Assembly: GCA_015227615.1 (NCBI GenBank)
Contig: JAALGZ010000011.1
Span: 744,001 to 808,000 of the forward strand
DNA: 64,000 nt
Reading direction: 5' to 3'
Source: Labyrinthula sp. Ha
Taxonomy: Eukaryota; Sar; Bigyra; Labyrinthulida; Labyrinthulaceae
The notes under the pieces were generated by a model. That model worked only from the letters and a program-made list of their open reading frames with translations, made no database searches and was not told the origin of the DNA. Positions within the stretch are counted from its first letter, which is position 1. Each line of letters opens with the position of its first letter. The position numbers and the translations under genes were made by a program. This document shows, in pieces, positions 22,341-35,212 of the stretch.

Positions 22341-25300
22341 AGTACTAAGCCTTAACTTATTTTTGAGATTAATAGCTAAGAGATAGATTAAGAAACTGTA
22401 CAAAATCCTATCACCTTTTTGCTTTCACCATAGCTGTTCTTTTTACTCTTTCATACGGTTCTTGTAAAAGTATAACTTGCCGAAATTTATTAATTGGGAA
22501 AATAACTTGAAATCAAAATCTAGCATAAGAAACTGTCTAAATATGAACTGGAGAGGAAGAGTTTAGTTCCAGTTATCCAAGGAGGAACATAACGAAGAGT
22601 TTCAAGCAGAAACTAATGAAATCCAGCTGATTCTTGCAATTGGTCCTACAAGAAAGACCTGCTGATTTAGTTTGAAGAAGCTTTTTAAAAATCTAGTGTT
22701 AACTCGCTCCCTGGACGCAATTCAAATAAATGCGACTAAGTGCTCCAGCTATGGTGCTCAATAAAATACTTAGCCTCAGATTAACACAAGCTACTGTTAC
22801 ATTTGGTAGCTTTTAGAAATATATACTCGGGGTTCTTGAGGTCAAGCTTGATAGTTGAAGTTATGTAACAAATTGGATTTAGAAGTGGTACCGGGAAGAA
22901 AAACTAAACAGATTTGTAAGGAGTACAGGTTTCATGGCTAGTGTAGAGTTGCAGTTACCAGTGAAAACTTCTCTATGCAATCAGAAATAGGATCCTATAT
23001 TTCTTTCAAATTTTATTTCAATTGAGTCTTTAGTCACGTTGCGCTGTCCCTTTTTTGGCATTGTCCTTATATTCGGAGTGGTTTAAGTCCTTACTTCTAT
23101 TTCTTTAATAGTTGTTGTCTCAACGGCTAGGGTAACATTAAATTATCTAAATAGAATAGAGTGATAACTTTGAATACCCTAATTATCAGAACAAATGTAT
23201 TGCGGTCTTGGGACACCAGCTTCCAGGAATTGTAGATCTCGTAGTTGCCATTAAAGTTGACCCCGCGTCTAGTTCAAAACTTATACAGTTAGTTTGTGTA
23301 TTATCTGGCTGTGCGAATAGTCAATCTAAATTGCCTATTCTTAAAGCAAATTCAATGAAACCATAAAGAACAGTATATTTTTAGGAATTCAGAAGTATTA
23401 AGATGTCTAAAGTTAAAGTATGAACATCATCTTCATCTTCTTCGAATATGTTAGAGTATTTGAAATCAACTTTTTTGGGGGCTAAGGATTAAAAACACTC
23501 TCCTTTCACGTCTTAACAGAGGATAAAGGTTCGTAGTAAGAAAACAGAGGAATATCTACCAACCCATACAATGTGGTCAACGAATTTTAATTATTTTGGA
23601 CAACCAAAGAAATAGTTTGGATGAAGTACTTTTAATATTCTAGAAGAGTAAGCAAGAACCATGGACCTGGAAATGACGACGATTAAGTCTATTCAATCCG
23701 GCTATTGTAACAGTTTTGAAGTTAAGAGCTATAATATGTACAATGTCAGTAGTTCCTACAGTTCAAGATAGATTTAAGCAAATGTACCAAGTATCCAGTA
23801 TTTCTCTTGAGTTCAGTGAACCTTATTTCCAAACATTTTCCATGAAACACTAAGAGTTAAATGGTTGAATCCCAGTCTTGAAATTTTATTTGATGAGAGT
23901 AAAGACGTTGCATCCATAGTAAAAGATTCTTAGGTTTCCAGAGGTTTTTCTTCGTTGAAAATTGCAAAAAAATCTTTGATGCACTTGAATACATTTGATT
24001 GAGCAAAATTTAAAAAAAATGGTACGTCTTTGGGTGAACAGAAAGGTCAGAAAATATTTTTTTTGCAAAGTTTTCTCAAGCTATTTTGTAAAATCTGAAG
24101 CAAACAAATCAATTGTATCATCCCAAGATTTTGTATTAGGTTATATTTTACTATTTATTTTAGATGATTTTTCTTTTGAGTTTACAGCAGTTAATGTCTA
24201 GAGCTAACGCCAGTAGCAGATAGAAGGTGACTACAGAGCTTCAATTTAAACTCTTGTGTTACCAGTATATACACATTTATAGGATAAGGTACCCTACAAT
24301 GACATAGATATTGGATAATTTAAGGATGAGAAACATTCGTCCTAGCAAACTCCAAAGATTCTGAAGGATTTACGAGTTAAACTTTGACTGATGTGTGTTA
24401 AATAGCACATGTATTTATTGCACTCAATACTCAAACCGCTATATTAAGTAGATGAACATGGCTATTTCATAGTTTTTTGTTTGAGTATATCTTTTTCCAA
24501 ACAGATATTAAATAGGTTTGACACGCTGTCTTTGCATATATTTTCTTCTTTTGCAAAATCCGTATTCATTTAGTATAACTTAATAACGCTTAATCTGTAT
24601 ATAATATTGCAATATTACACCCCTTCTGGCGAAGAAAATATATGTATGTATATATTCTAGACCTTAGAGCTTTCATGAGGTAATATATATATGGGTATAT
24701 TAACCAATCATGGACGTACCTATACTCCAATTGTTACTTGATATATTGATATGAAGGATCGAGTTGATACACTACAATCAACAGAACGGAACCAACAACT
24801 TAGATAATACAATAAATCCCAAAAGTATGTTGTCAATTTTTTCCAGTTTTCAATAAAAATTTAATGTATGGTTGTTATTGCACAACGCTAGTTTTATAGT
24901 TTGTCTGTAATTTTTTTCATACACAATGATTAGAGAGGTTATTTAAATACATCTGTAAACATCCATAAGAAATATCGTCGGAACCTTATGACCCTCTTAT
25001 AATATTTTACGATGGAGTCTTCAAGTTGTTAGTGCTATCCTCTAAATGGTATTGAATGCCGAAGTGCAATGAAAATGTATATTTCCTAAGAATTTTTTCA
25101 AAAACGCTTAATTAATAATTTTCTCATCGACTTAAATAGACAAACAAGAGGCAACAAAATGTTTTTATGACCAGGGATCTTTTATTTATATCCTCTACAT
25201 CATGTTTATTGTTTCTTTTAACATTTTCTACATTAATTATTCTTTATTTCATTATGATCAAATGGCCGGTACAGGGTATAAGTTTTTTATGGATCCAAGA

Positions 25301-28300
25301 CTTGTAATTATGTGTTGTATAAAGTACTTTAGTTAAACAAATCTTATTCATTCTTTTTATGATTTTGGTTGGGTGTTAGGTTATAGCATTTATTATTCAT
25401 CTAGCCTTATATGAGAGAGATATCCTTTCATGGCTCTCTACAATCAACTTTACAGAATAACATAGCCGTTAATTTTCTGAAATTCTACAAGTAACATTGC
25501 GTCACAAAGTTTGTATTCAAAAACTCAAAATGCAAAGAAACATTTGATAGAACAATGAAATAAAGTCAGCTTGTATCAACTTCAAGTATGGCTCTATTTG
25601 TCTTCTTGATCTTTTACCTGGATTACATGTCAATTAACTTATTGTAGGAACAATCATAAACTACAATTAAGAAGAAAAAAATATCAAACGACTGAATTAA
25701 AATAAACTTCAAGTTCCTCTTTTTACTTTTATAATAATAATTTTTGTGCTATCCCACGTACAAAGCAAGTAACTACTATGCTTGTAGTCACAAATGGGAT
25801 GAAAACACAAACGCAACCCTGAGTGCTTATATATTAGATTAAAGTTGTATCATTGGGTTATAAATGTATGAAAACCGTAATTTCTTGAATTGATGTGACT
25901 AAGAATAGTTCAACACATTTTTGCAGTTAATTCAATTACGCTTTATTCACGATCCATCAAGGTATATCAATTTGAATAACGGTAGTGGAAGCTTGGAGGC
26001 ATGGTTAATATATCCTAGGTTGAGCTCAAGAAAAAATAGATTTCTTTATATTTAGCAAAGACACATTTATTTTGTTACAGTCAAAATATTGCACTAGTGC
26101 CAGATGCTAACCTATTTTCTGAGAACACTGTTCTAGTGAGATAATATATGTCTATAGAAAGTGTACTTAAGTATCTCTGATTGTCAGCATAGGAAAAATA
26201 TATATAATATTGAAAAAAAACCTTTCGATGGATAAATCATTTATCTTCATAATAATGAATAAGAATATAGAATAACGTTATTTTCGATTAAAAATGTAAA
26301 GTCAATTTTTCTGTATTAATATAAAGTTTTTGATGATGTGCTAGTTTAAAATTAGTTAAAAAAGGCTTCTCTTTAGCAAAATATGTTCGCGGACATCTTT
26401 TCATTCTTTCAAGCTTTCTACATTTTATTTTTTTTGGATGCCACAAAAATACCCGTGTTTGAAGGTATTCTAAGCATATTCAAAGCAGCTAATTAAATCC
26501 TCAAACTAAGATAAACCTATCTAAATTTACTTGAGGAAAAGAGGATTTTGGCTTGCTTATTTCAAAAAAAAATCCCAAAGCTTTTGATCATAAGATTTTC
26601 CTTGTTTATTCTCTTTTGCTTCGCCTCTTACATATTAATCCATGGTGGACTTTTTTATGTGAATATCAATAAGTCTCGCTGATATTTTTTTCGAGGCAGA
26701 TTATCTTAGATTCTTAATAATTGACATGTATGAAAAAATATTTTCATTTTTTAGAAACATTCCAAAAAAAAAACCTATATCAAAGCCATCCGCTTTATAG
26801 TAGAATTAACTGTTTCTTGTATATCTTGCTATCCTGGACAGTAAGTTATGTTTTCTTTGCCACATTGTTTAGTTTGGTGGCTTAATAAAACATATTTAAA
26901 TGGTTTTATCAGCGAATTGCAAAAGGTAAGATCAGCTTATGCAAGATTCAGAAGATATTGTACCTATTAAAACTATTGCTAATCTAAACTCTTTTTAATA
27001 TGCTTAATTTTTTAGATAGATGTTACTAAATACTTTATTAGGTTATATAATGATGTACAATAATTTTATTTAGCTAGTTATATATTGTTAAAAACAGTAA
27101 AATGATTTCATAACAGCACAAAGGTAAAAGTTTATTAGAAAGTGCTATAATATGTTATTACAGTATGGCAAATTATCCGGTTTTGGTCAATTGGCTTGTA
27201 AATATTGTATGTTAGTTAGGTGCTAAACATGCGGCAAGAAGTTAAACTATGACATTTTCTAAATATTTTCTTACAATTTTACACACAGAGTACCGCTTAA
27301 ATAGTCAATAATCTCCTTCTTAGCTAATTTGAAATTTTGCATCAATCTGTGTATTATTGAGTTTATTTTTTTTTGTTTCATCATGACGGTATATTTTTCT
27401 GTCTTATGACAATTCCCCAATATTGCCGATATATTCCTGCAATTATATTAGAACTAAAATAATATTTGACCAACGAAAATTTTAGAACCCTTACTCTCGT
27501 TCACTAAAAATGATTAACGTTTGCGATATCCATCATATGTTCCTTCGTTGTATTCTTATATAAAGGCTCTACTCTTTACTTTCAGTAATCCCCCAGTAGT
27601 TAATATCTCAGGTCACCTTTCCGGTTACCTCTTTGAAGTTTTGTTTGCATTTTTAACAATTAATTTAAAATAGAATTCATAGAAAATCAACCCTACATAG
27701 CCCATACGTTGTAGCTATTGATCTCCACCTCGAATCTCGAGTTAGAGATTTCCTATTTTTTTCTTGGTCATCTCAAATTATGGTAGATTCTAGCTGCCTC
27801 GCTCTTTACTTTCTCTCAAGAAATAAAAATAAGGAAAATTCGTACAGTCCTAGGTTCCAGACTGATATTTCTCAATGTACCAAATATTCTATGTGCCTCT
27901 TCAATAAAAAAGGAAGAGGGAGAAATGTTTTTCAACGAGATGACCATAATAAAAGTACTAAAAACAAACCTGCAGCCCTTGCAAGAACGTACGAAAGGGT
28001 TTCAAGTTTCCATAATGGGTGATTGGATAATGATTCTTGATGAAATCAATGACATTCTAGACTAATATTCGATGTTAAAATCAAAACTTTAAAGGTCAGA
28101 GAGAGATATCCATCCTCGCAGCTTTTGATCAGAAGATACTTGTGCATGAGAGAGTTACAATAGTTATGTGCTAACTGGGCTTGTGTTCTGATGAAAATTA
28201 TCAATACTCAGTTTTTTCTTATTTTGATTCTGGTTATTAGTAAGAAAATTAGGAATTTCCTTTGTATCTAAGGCTGAAGAGGCTCTTGTCAACTCCAATT

Positions 28301-28798
28301 AATAATTAAAAATTGAATATGCCACATGGCGGTAGACTTGCTGGGGGAAAGAACAACACCCTTTTGTAACTAATGAAGTTTTTGATATGTACAGTCCTTT
28401 GGCCTTAGAGTAATCCCGGTGTATGCTACATCACTTAACTGGGGCACTTGGAAATGTTTTCATACGGTGGAACAATAATATATATTTTGAGTGTACAATT
28501 TTGTCCAGTATAATTTGACCTAGTCTATATTGATCCTTCAAAATTATCAATGCCGAAGCACTATCGCTGGAGAGTTTTCAGAACTAATCTAAAAGAAAAA
28601 AATAACAATAAAAAAATAATTACAAAGCAAAACAAACTCCGACGTTTAAACAAAATTTAAAGCGTTTTTATAATATTCTGACCTTTAAAAGTTAGACGAT
28701 GAATATTCTAAGTTTAAAATTGAAACCTTAATTAGAACGGTTGAAGTTTTTTATTTGTTCTTAAATTTTCTACTCATACCACATCATTTTCCCCACAG
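22341..28798. other. 6.4-kb gene desert
   Basis: No frame with coding character, no RNA gene and no recognisable repeat family was found. The sequence is strongly A+T-rich with many short A and T runs. The open frames that exist, such as 23995-24201 and 27780-28022, lack motifs and have noncoding composition. Confidence 0.55.
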
Positions 28799-29330
28799 CT
28801 TAGTTACCTATAACCTCAACGTAACCTGTTGACCCATTGTATCTTACCTAGGTACAGGTGATTTTGACAAATGATTTGGTTCCTAAATTTAAGGAATGGC
28901 AAAACTTACTAATTTTGTTTGCATTTCTTTTATCCACTTATGGATCTAGCAAAGAAGATCCCACTGTAGCAGTATCGAAGCAAAGCTTAAATATATGTTA
29001 CCTTATCAATTAAAAAGTCTGTGTATCTTTAGTCCCAATTATATTAAATTGAAATAAATCATATTAATTGATAAACCAGAAGAAATCTGAACATTCTTGT
29101 TCTCTTGTAGTGTCATTTGCAGAGCAGTAGACAGATCTATCACTTTTTGGATCTTTTACGACGACCTGAAAAAAGGCGTAATCAAAAGGTTTGTATCTTG
29201 TTACCACATAAATGTGTACTTAGAAGAAACATTTGAAGTGGTGCAAGAAATATGCTGCGAAAAACAGGAAGCAAACTTAACGAAGTACCTTTGTATTTTA
29301 CGTCTTGGTTTGAAGTCTCAATCCTATTAA
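28799..29330 (+). pseudogene. Coding-like pieces, possible leucine-rich family member
   Basis: Piece one begins after an acceptor-like CCCCACAG at 28799. It crosses a possible 31-nt intron (28821-28851, GT...TAG) and stays open to a TAA at 29011-29013 (VQVILTNDLVPKFKEWQN). Piece two, about 29112-29330, reads coding-like to a TAA and contains LEETFEVVQEICCEKQ, then ANLTKYLCILRLG. This can be laid against TFSMGYLVRILSCLSENAEQLKTL-type sequence of the gene at 61895-63076. The two pieces are in different frames. It is either a decayed paralogue or a gene with unresolved introns; the family assignment is tentative. Confidence 0.3.
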
Positions 29331-30415
29331 ATTCTTATTAGTTCTTATCTCCTCCCTAGTTCCACACAAGTTTTACCCCTGATTCATAGAGCAATGCAGT
29401 TGGAGTCTGAACAGATCCTTGTTTTTTTTAATAGAAACTCTTAACAATGTAGACAGTTTTTGAAATTATGTCAGGAAAGGATACATAAATTTCTGTTCGC
29501 CTCATGCTTCGTTGTCAATTTCTTCATACCCCTTAAACTTAATTACTTGCCATAAAAATATATATTTGCTAAGTTTGTTGATTATATTGGAACCAAAGCT
29601 TCTTTCTTGTGTATGTGCCACGATTTCTAATTAAAAGGCCTATTTTCAAACTATGTAGAAAGAGAGAGCGTAAACTTAAGAAAACCTCTATGAAGTGAAA
29701 ATCAATTTATGGAAGTATCTTTAGCCAATAAAACATTGTTAAGATTTATTATTTTCTTGCAAGTTCAGACACACTCCATAATCAATAGTATTCAAATAAG
29801 AGCATTGAAGTTATCAGAGTCTAATGTTATTGGAATCTTAACGGTAGTATGAGTTATGTGATAACTTGGTTAAAATCACACTAAATGGATAGATCAAATT
29901 TGCTTAACGTAAGCTTAATGTAAGACTATTCTGTACAAGCGTTGGTGTATTTAACCAATTTCGTTCTCCTTAGTTTCTCTCCAGAAAACAAGACACAGTA
30001 ATCTTACCATGTCCTTCAAAACCAATACAATATTACCACAGTCTCCTCAACATAGTGTTAACTCCCTCTTTTCTACTCAATACCTCATTTAAACACTACC
30101 CTATTCATTGTTAATATTTAGAGTTAATCAATAAACTTAATGTCTCTCCATTCAATATATGATCATATTATATTCCCTGCTTTACTGAATAATCAGATTT
30201 ATTTCCCGCTTATATATACTAGATTTACACTATACTAAATATACCCGTTAACTTATACGAACCTGCAATATGGTTTGGGCTCTTTGGCCCAAAAAATGAA
30301 AAATAACTTTCCTGAATAAATGGAAAAATCCGTTGAGAAAGTTCCCTGAAGTAAACCCAAAAAAATCAATAAAAAGTAAAACGTAAAGGAATTAAAAATT
30401 TATCATTTGTAAAAA
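29331..30415. other. Upstream region of the RCC1-repeat gene, nothing called
   Basis: A+T-rich DNA without coding frames. The last 100 bases before the ATG at 30416 are A-rich, as is usual just upstream of genes in this window. No TATA-type or other promoter motif could be assigned with confidence. Confidence 0.5.
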
Positions 30416-32104
30416 ATGAATGGATTTGATACCTTGGATTTGCATTTGGTAAAGCATATCTTTGTAGAATATTGCGAGTGTGAAGTTCTTGTTTCTCTTT
30501 CTGAGACTTGTTCTGTTTTCTGGAAGCTAGTATCTGGACCTGGTGGAGTTTGCGATGAGCTTCTTTTTCGAATCTCTCCTGTGATAAGAAGAAACTTGGA
30601 AGAAAAAATGAGAAGACTTACTGAGCAAAACCATCAATCTCTTTATAACGTGCTCTCGCCACTTAGATTGGTTTCTTATTATGAACAAGTTAAACGTGCC
30701 AGGAAATCCTTTATGGTTTCCTGTGGTGAAGAGCACACAATCTGTGTATCACCAAGCCCTGTGAACAGGGCTGTGGATAATGTACCTCTCCAAAGAAAAT
30801 TTTCAACTAATAGTATGTTTTCTTCTCCAGGAAAAACTGGCCAGGTGTTCATTTTTGGGGATGAAGATCTCTTTTCAACCACTAATCCAATTGAACTAGA
30901 GATTCCTGAAACTAATATGTACCCAAAAGTTACTTCTGTTGTTGGTGGTTCAAGCCATAGTTTAATCTTATTGAGCGATGACTCCGAAGATAGCACTGGG
31001 AATAAATTGCTCGGACTCGGAAGTAATGCAGCAGGGCAATTAGGACCTCACGTACCAACCAATGAGCCACAAGATGCCAAATCAAGGCTTAGGGTTTGGG
31101 ATCTGCATTTTCCAGTTAATATCAAAGTGTCAATGATATCTTGTGCCCAAGAATACTCGGCTCTAGTATTGAAAGATAGGCAAGGTAGTGTAATCATCAT
31201 GGGTCAAGGACTTCCATGCTCAACAAGTGATTTTAATGGCACCAGTTTTCAGGCCCTTGCTAGAGGAAATATAGCTGACTCTGAAAGAGTTGTTGAGATA
31301 TCAGCTGGGTTCAAGCATCTGTTGTTGCTTACCAACACAGGAACACCATATGCAGTAGGCGATAACAGAAAAGGACAACTTGGTTGTGATGTTGTTGATA
31401 TTGTAGGTAAAGAGCAGAATCGAGCTACTGATGCTGCTCTTACAGATCTTGAAATTGAGTTTGAGGTTGTTGAGGGTAATAGGAAGGTGTTAAGGTCTCT
31501 CCAACCTATTGATGTCTCATTTAAATCCAGATATAATCCTGTTCAGCAATTGGCTGCTGGTGAAGTGCATTCAATGCTATTAACTAGAGACGGAAATCTT
31601 TATAGTTGGGGGGCGAACACAAGTGGCCAACTTGGAATCGGTAGTTATTCAAAAATTGAGCCATTACCGAAGGAAATAAAGCTCCCGATGAACCGGTTTC
31701 CGGTTTTGATTACTTGTGGTAACAAACATTCTGTTATACTCGATATTCGAGGTGAAGTACTATGTTTTGGGGAAAATGGGATGGGCCAAACAGGGTCAAA
31801 GAGCACGTTTTTCGCGATTAATAGGCCCCAAGTAATCAATACTGGGTATTTAAGTAATCCAGACAAATATATCATTCACATAGCAGCTGGAAAAAATCAC
31901 ACCGCTGTGCTTGGACGAGGTAGCGAGTTGGCTGTATTTGGAGACAAGAGTAAGTGCGCAGGTGGCCCCAGTATTCATATTGAAAAAAACAGGCTTCGCG
32001 GCAGGCGAAAGTGCTGCGTCCCTTTACGTGTTGAAGTGAAAAACAACCTATTTAAAATAAAGTATAAGGACTTGCAACATGACATTAAGAAGCAGGTACG
32101 ATGA
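30416..32104 (+). CDS. F-box-like protein with RCC1-type repeats, 562 aa
   Basis: Single-exon frame, ATG to TGA. Residues 7-45 (LDLHLVKHIFVEYCECEVLVSLSETCSVFWKLV) have the pattern of an F-box, which docks Skp1 in SCF ubiquitin ligases. From about residue 100 onward the protein is built of RCC1-like repeats, shown by recurring segments such as LLGLGSNAAGQLG, PYAVGDNRKGQLG, LYSWGANTSGQLGIG and LCFGENGMGQTG. Each is paired with a GxxHSxxL-type strand (VVGGSSHSLIL, AGEVHSMLLT, CGNKHSVIL, AAGKNHTAVL). The repeats should form a beta-propeller for protein binding. An F-box plus propeller suggests a substrate receptor of a ubiquitin ligase; whether the RCC1 part has any guanine-exchange activity cannot be told. 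The C-terminus is strongly basic. The 3' end faces the next gene with 108 bp between. Confidence 0.85.
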   Translation: MNGFDTLDLHLVKHIFVEYCECEVLVSLSETCSVFWKLVSGPGGVCDELLFRISPVIRRNLEEKMRRLTEQNHQSLYNVLSPLRLVSYYEQVKRARKSFMVSCGEEHTICVSPSPVNRAVDNVPLQRKFSTNSMFSSPGKTGQVFIFGDEDLFSTTNPIELEIPETNMYPKVTSVVGGSSHSLILLSDDSEDSTGNKLLGLGSNAAGQLGPHVPTNEPQDAKSRLRVWDLHFPVNIKVSMISCAQEYSALVLKDRQGSVIIMGQGLPCSTSDFNGTSFQALARGNIADSERVVEISAGFKHLLLLTNTGTPYAVGDNRKGQLGCDVVDIVGKEQNRATDAALTDLEIEFEVVEGNRKVLRSLQPIDVSFKSRYNPVQQLAAGEVHSMLLTRDGNLYSWGANTSGQLGIGSYSKIEPLPKEIKLPMNRFPVLITCGNKHSVILDIRGEVLCFGENGMGQTGSKSTFFAINRPQVINTGYLSNPDKYIIHIAAGKNHTAVLGRGSELAVFGDKSKCAGGPSIHIEKNRLRGRRKCCVPLRVEVKNNLFKIKYKDLQHDIKKQVR

Positions 32105-32212
32105 AACCAAGATGCTCAAAGATATATATTTTATTGGTGTTATAAGTTATCGTATTTATAGTATTTAGCTTTCTTTGCAGAACCTTTTCTTGTTAAACTT
32201 AAGTTATTTATT

Positions 32213-34210
32213 CTAGTAACAAACAGCGACAAATAGGAACCAAACAAAAAACAGTAAAGGGAAAAGCAATCTCAAATAAAAAGCAGAGAGCTCGATCAAT
32301 CCGAGAAAGAACAAAATAAACCTGTACTTCATTGATGCGTTTCGCCAGGCAGTTATTAGACTGGATATTATATCCCTACCAAATATCAGACTAAGTGCAG
32401 TTTTACTTTTGCCTTTAAATATCCTTTTAGTAGATTGAAATGACTTTTGAATGCTATTCTTCTGAACTGTATCAACTGTGTAAGGTACTCTTGGTAAAAA
32501 TAAGATCTGATCCCATCTTGACCATACTCTGAAAGGAAACCCCCAGTTAAACTTTGCTGTATTTCCATTCTTGTCCTGCTCTCCAACTGGTAGAAATATG
32601 TATGAAAAAAAATACTCAAACGTGGTGCTACAAAAACCCTTTTTCTGCGCTTTATGTTCAAAATTATTTAAATATTTCTCTACACAGGTTAAGTAATCTT
32701 CATTCCCCTGATCTTTCAATGCTAACTTTTTTGATCTTAGACCTACTTTGCCAACTTGCTTTATATAATCGTCACGCCTTATGTCAAAGAAAACACATAT
32801 AGACTTATATTTTGCTAGTGTCTTGAACTCAATGTAATTCATAATAATAAGCTCTATCACTCCTGATTTTATTTTTTGTTTACCAGGGTCGAACCAAGGA
32901 GTTGAAGCAATCTTCTTATCTAACTGTTCTAGAAAATTAAATGCAAGAGCGTTCAGAAATATATCCAATGCAGAAACAGTATTGAATAAAATAAAAAGTA
33001 AAGCCGCACTTGCAAAACATAAATACGTAGATCTCATAACAACTTCAACCCTATGCCAAAAGAAAATAGATATTTTTGGGAACCCCTTCTTCCAAAGTTT
33101 TTCTTGCAAATAAGATATCTTTGAAGCAGTTGATGTTTGTAAATTTGAATGATACAAAGAATTCCATTGAACATCTTTTACAATTGTCCAAGTATACATA
33201 TATAAAACAAAAAATAACACTGCTTTAGCTACTCGATATCCATGTTCAATTTCTCTATCGCCATCAATCCCAGAACAAAACTGGTTAAAGCTTGTGCTTG
33301 GAATTAAATTCCCGTTAAGAGGTTTTCCTGCATCAGAACTTTCTTCATCTAACACTACATCAAAGCGAATGTTTGGATCTCCATCTGAGAGATACATCGA
33401 GTATATCACTAGTAAAATTGGCGCTACAATTTGAAGTACTAATACACTGAATACTGAACAAGGAGAAAATGTAGCAACACCCCCGTAAGAGTATAAAGAT
33501 ATTTCTTTGTCTTGAAAATCCCATTTCTTATGATTGTGGATTACATCGTAAATTTCTTCAAATGGAGTAAGCAGATAAGATAAGAGTAGTTGCTGTGAAA
33601 TCTCTGGTTGGGCTTGATAAACTGCTTTGAATTCTTCATTCTCCGGATGATTGAGCCAAATATTAAATCTACTGGAGGCAAAACTAATTGGATTAATATT
33701 TTCGTATGAGTTTATTATTTTCTTTCCGGAATGAAATACTTTTTCAAGTTGCAAGATAGTTAATTGCTGCCAAAGAAAAGGTCGCTTACCAAAAACAAAA
33801 TTTAGTGTGTCTCTGGGAACACGTACATTTTTTTCATTGACATAAAATTTCTGATTCACTAAATAGTAGACACTTGATGTTATAAATTTTTGATTCTCGA
33901 TGTCAACAAAATCCTGGGCATTAGGTTGAAAGACAGATGTGATTTCTCCAATTTCCCAATCAAATTCATTAATCTTGAACTCGACACACATTCCTGGTTC
34001 ATATTTTCCTCCTTCTGTAGTTCTTTCTCTAAGTAACGTCTCCAAGTTGGAAAATTTTGGGATATTTCTATTTTCAGAATTTATTGGTGCTTTCAGTTCA
34101 GTCTGATGAAGAAGTTCATCAAAATCTTCAGATCTTAAATATGTTTTTGTGTTGTTGTTTACTAAAGACAGGTAGGAGGCTGAGGTATTATTCTTGTATG
34201 GCTTCTGCAT
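32213..34210 (-). CDS. Large multi-pass membrane protein, family not recognised
   Basis: The long minus-strand frame opens at a TTG; the first ATG is at 34210, giving 665 aa, TAG-terminated. An acceptor-like CTCATGCAG overlaps this ATG, so an upstream exon cannot be excluded. The N-terminal third is soluble. It includes YEPGMCVEFKINEFDWEIGE (about residues 73-92), reminiscent of a small SH3- or Tudor-like barrel. Hydrophobic helices follow: VLVLQIVAPILLVIYSMYL, AVLFFVLYMYTWTI, a pair around CFASAALLFILFNTVSALDIFLNALAF, and a strongly hydrophobic C-terminal pair ending at the stop. The segment ALDIFLNALAFNFLEQLDKK resembles a motif I associate with large protist membrane proteins of unknown role. 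Transport or channel function would be a guess. Confidence 0.75.
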   Translation of the reverse strand: MQKPYKNNTSASYLSLVNNNTKTYLRSEDFDELLHQTELKAPINSENRNIPKFSNLETLLRERTTEGGKYEPGMCVEFKINEFDWEIGEITSVFQPNAQDFVDIENQKFITSSVYYLVNQKFYVNEKNVRVPRDTLNFVFGKRPFLWQQLTILQLEKVFHSGKKIINSYENINPISFASSRFNIWLNHPENEEFKAVYQAQPEISQQLLLSYLLTPFEEIYDVIHNHKKWDFQDKEISLYSYGGVATFSPCSVFSVLVLQIVAPILLVIYSMYLSDGDPNIRFDVVLDEESSDAGKPLNGNLIPSTSFNQFCSGIDGDREIEHGYRVAKAVLFFVLYMYTWTIVKDVQWNSLYHSNLQTSTASKISYLQEKLWKKGFPKISIFFWHRVEVVMRSTYLCFASAALLFILFNTVSALDIFLNALAFNFLEQLDKKIASTPWFDPGKQKIKSGVIELIIMNYIEFKTLAKYKSICVFFDIRRDDYIKQVGKVGLRSKKLALKDQGNEDYLTCVEKYLNNFEHKAQKKGFCSTTFEYFFSYIFLPVGEQDKNGNTAKFNWGFPFRVWSRWDQILFLPRVPYTVDTVQKNSIQKSFQSTKRIFKGKSKTALSLIFGRDIISSLITAWRNASMKYRFILFFLGLIELSAFYLRLLFPLLFFVWFLFVAVCY

Positions 34211-34531
34211 GAGATAGAGAAGTGAGGCCCTGAATATGAAAAATATTGCTTTTTCTGATTGCAAGCTAAGATATTCGTGCTGGGAACTCTTTGGTTAATA
34301 AATTCTAAAGATTGGTTTGGAAACAATTTTATTGTATTTTACGTTTTGCTTTTCGGTATCGGTAATCAATAATATAGTACCCATATTACCAAAGCCGGAT
34401 TTACGGGAATATAGCGGTTATTGAAGGAACCAGTTGTTTCGAGGAAAACCTATAGAAGGCAAATTGCAGTAAACAAATTTACGGCGTTTTGGGTATGAAG
34501 CACACAATTTGTGAAAAGAGCTAAACAAAAA

Positions 34532-34687
34532 ATGATAAGGAAAAAAGAAGCGTCAATGGAACTTACAAGTGAAGTAATGGATGTCCAACACGAAGCACAA
34601 ACGCGTGAGCCAGATGATTGGACCCTGTACAGAGGAGTCATACCAGAAACAATGTTGGAAGTACTTGGGAAAATAGTTGCAAACTGA
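34532..34687 (+). CDS. Possible 51-aa small protein
   Basis: ATG-to-TGA frame of 51 codons with coding-like composition: an acidic N-terminal half (MELTSEVMDVQHEAQTREPD) then WTLYRGVIPETMLEVLGK. It lies 321 bp beyond the start of the divergent membrane-protein gene. The frame is open for several codons before the ATG. I recognise no family. It may be a genuine small gene, a terminal exon of a spliced gene, or chance. Confidence 0.3.
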   Translation: MIRKKEASMELTSEVMDVQHEAQTREPDDWTLYRGVIPETMLEVLGKIVAN

Positions 34688-35212
34688 TTTAGGTGGTAAA
34701 ATGCTTAGTCCCACATCTTTTTAGAGGAAGACAGACAGCGAATCTTCGGCTACAGTCAAAGAATGCTACGTAGGTGGGCTGTATGTTACATTTTCTCTAG
34801 GTTTTGTATTTTTGGATTAAACATTAAGTTTGATCTTGAACTTGAAAAATAAATTTTCTAACCTAAGTGCTTAGAGCACACAGGAAAAAAGTAAAAGTCA
34901 ATGAAAATGAAAAAAATCATAGATAAGATTTAAAACCAGGAAAAACCAGGATGATTAGGTACCTAGGAATAGTTGGCACTTCCGTAACAGCCGTAGAAAT
35001 TTCACCACAACATTACCTTCTATGAATTTTCCTGCACAAAGATTTAATTAGGCATGAAATAAAAAGAGCTAGGGAAGATGATAGAAACTCAGAAGACACA
35101 AGTATTCAAATTATAATGAAAACTGCTGAATTTTTCTAAAGTAAAGGTAGTATATCTAAAATGTATTGTTGTACAAAGTCAGGAGGAAAGCCAAAACTAA
35201 ATGAGTTAATGC

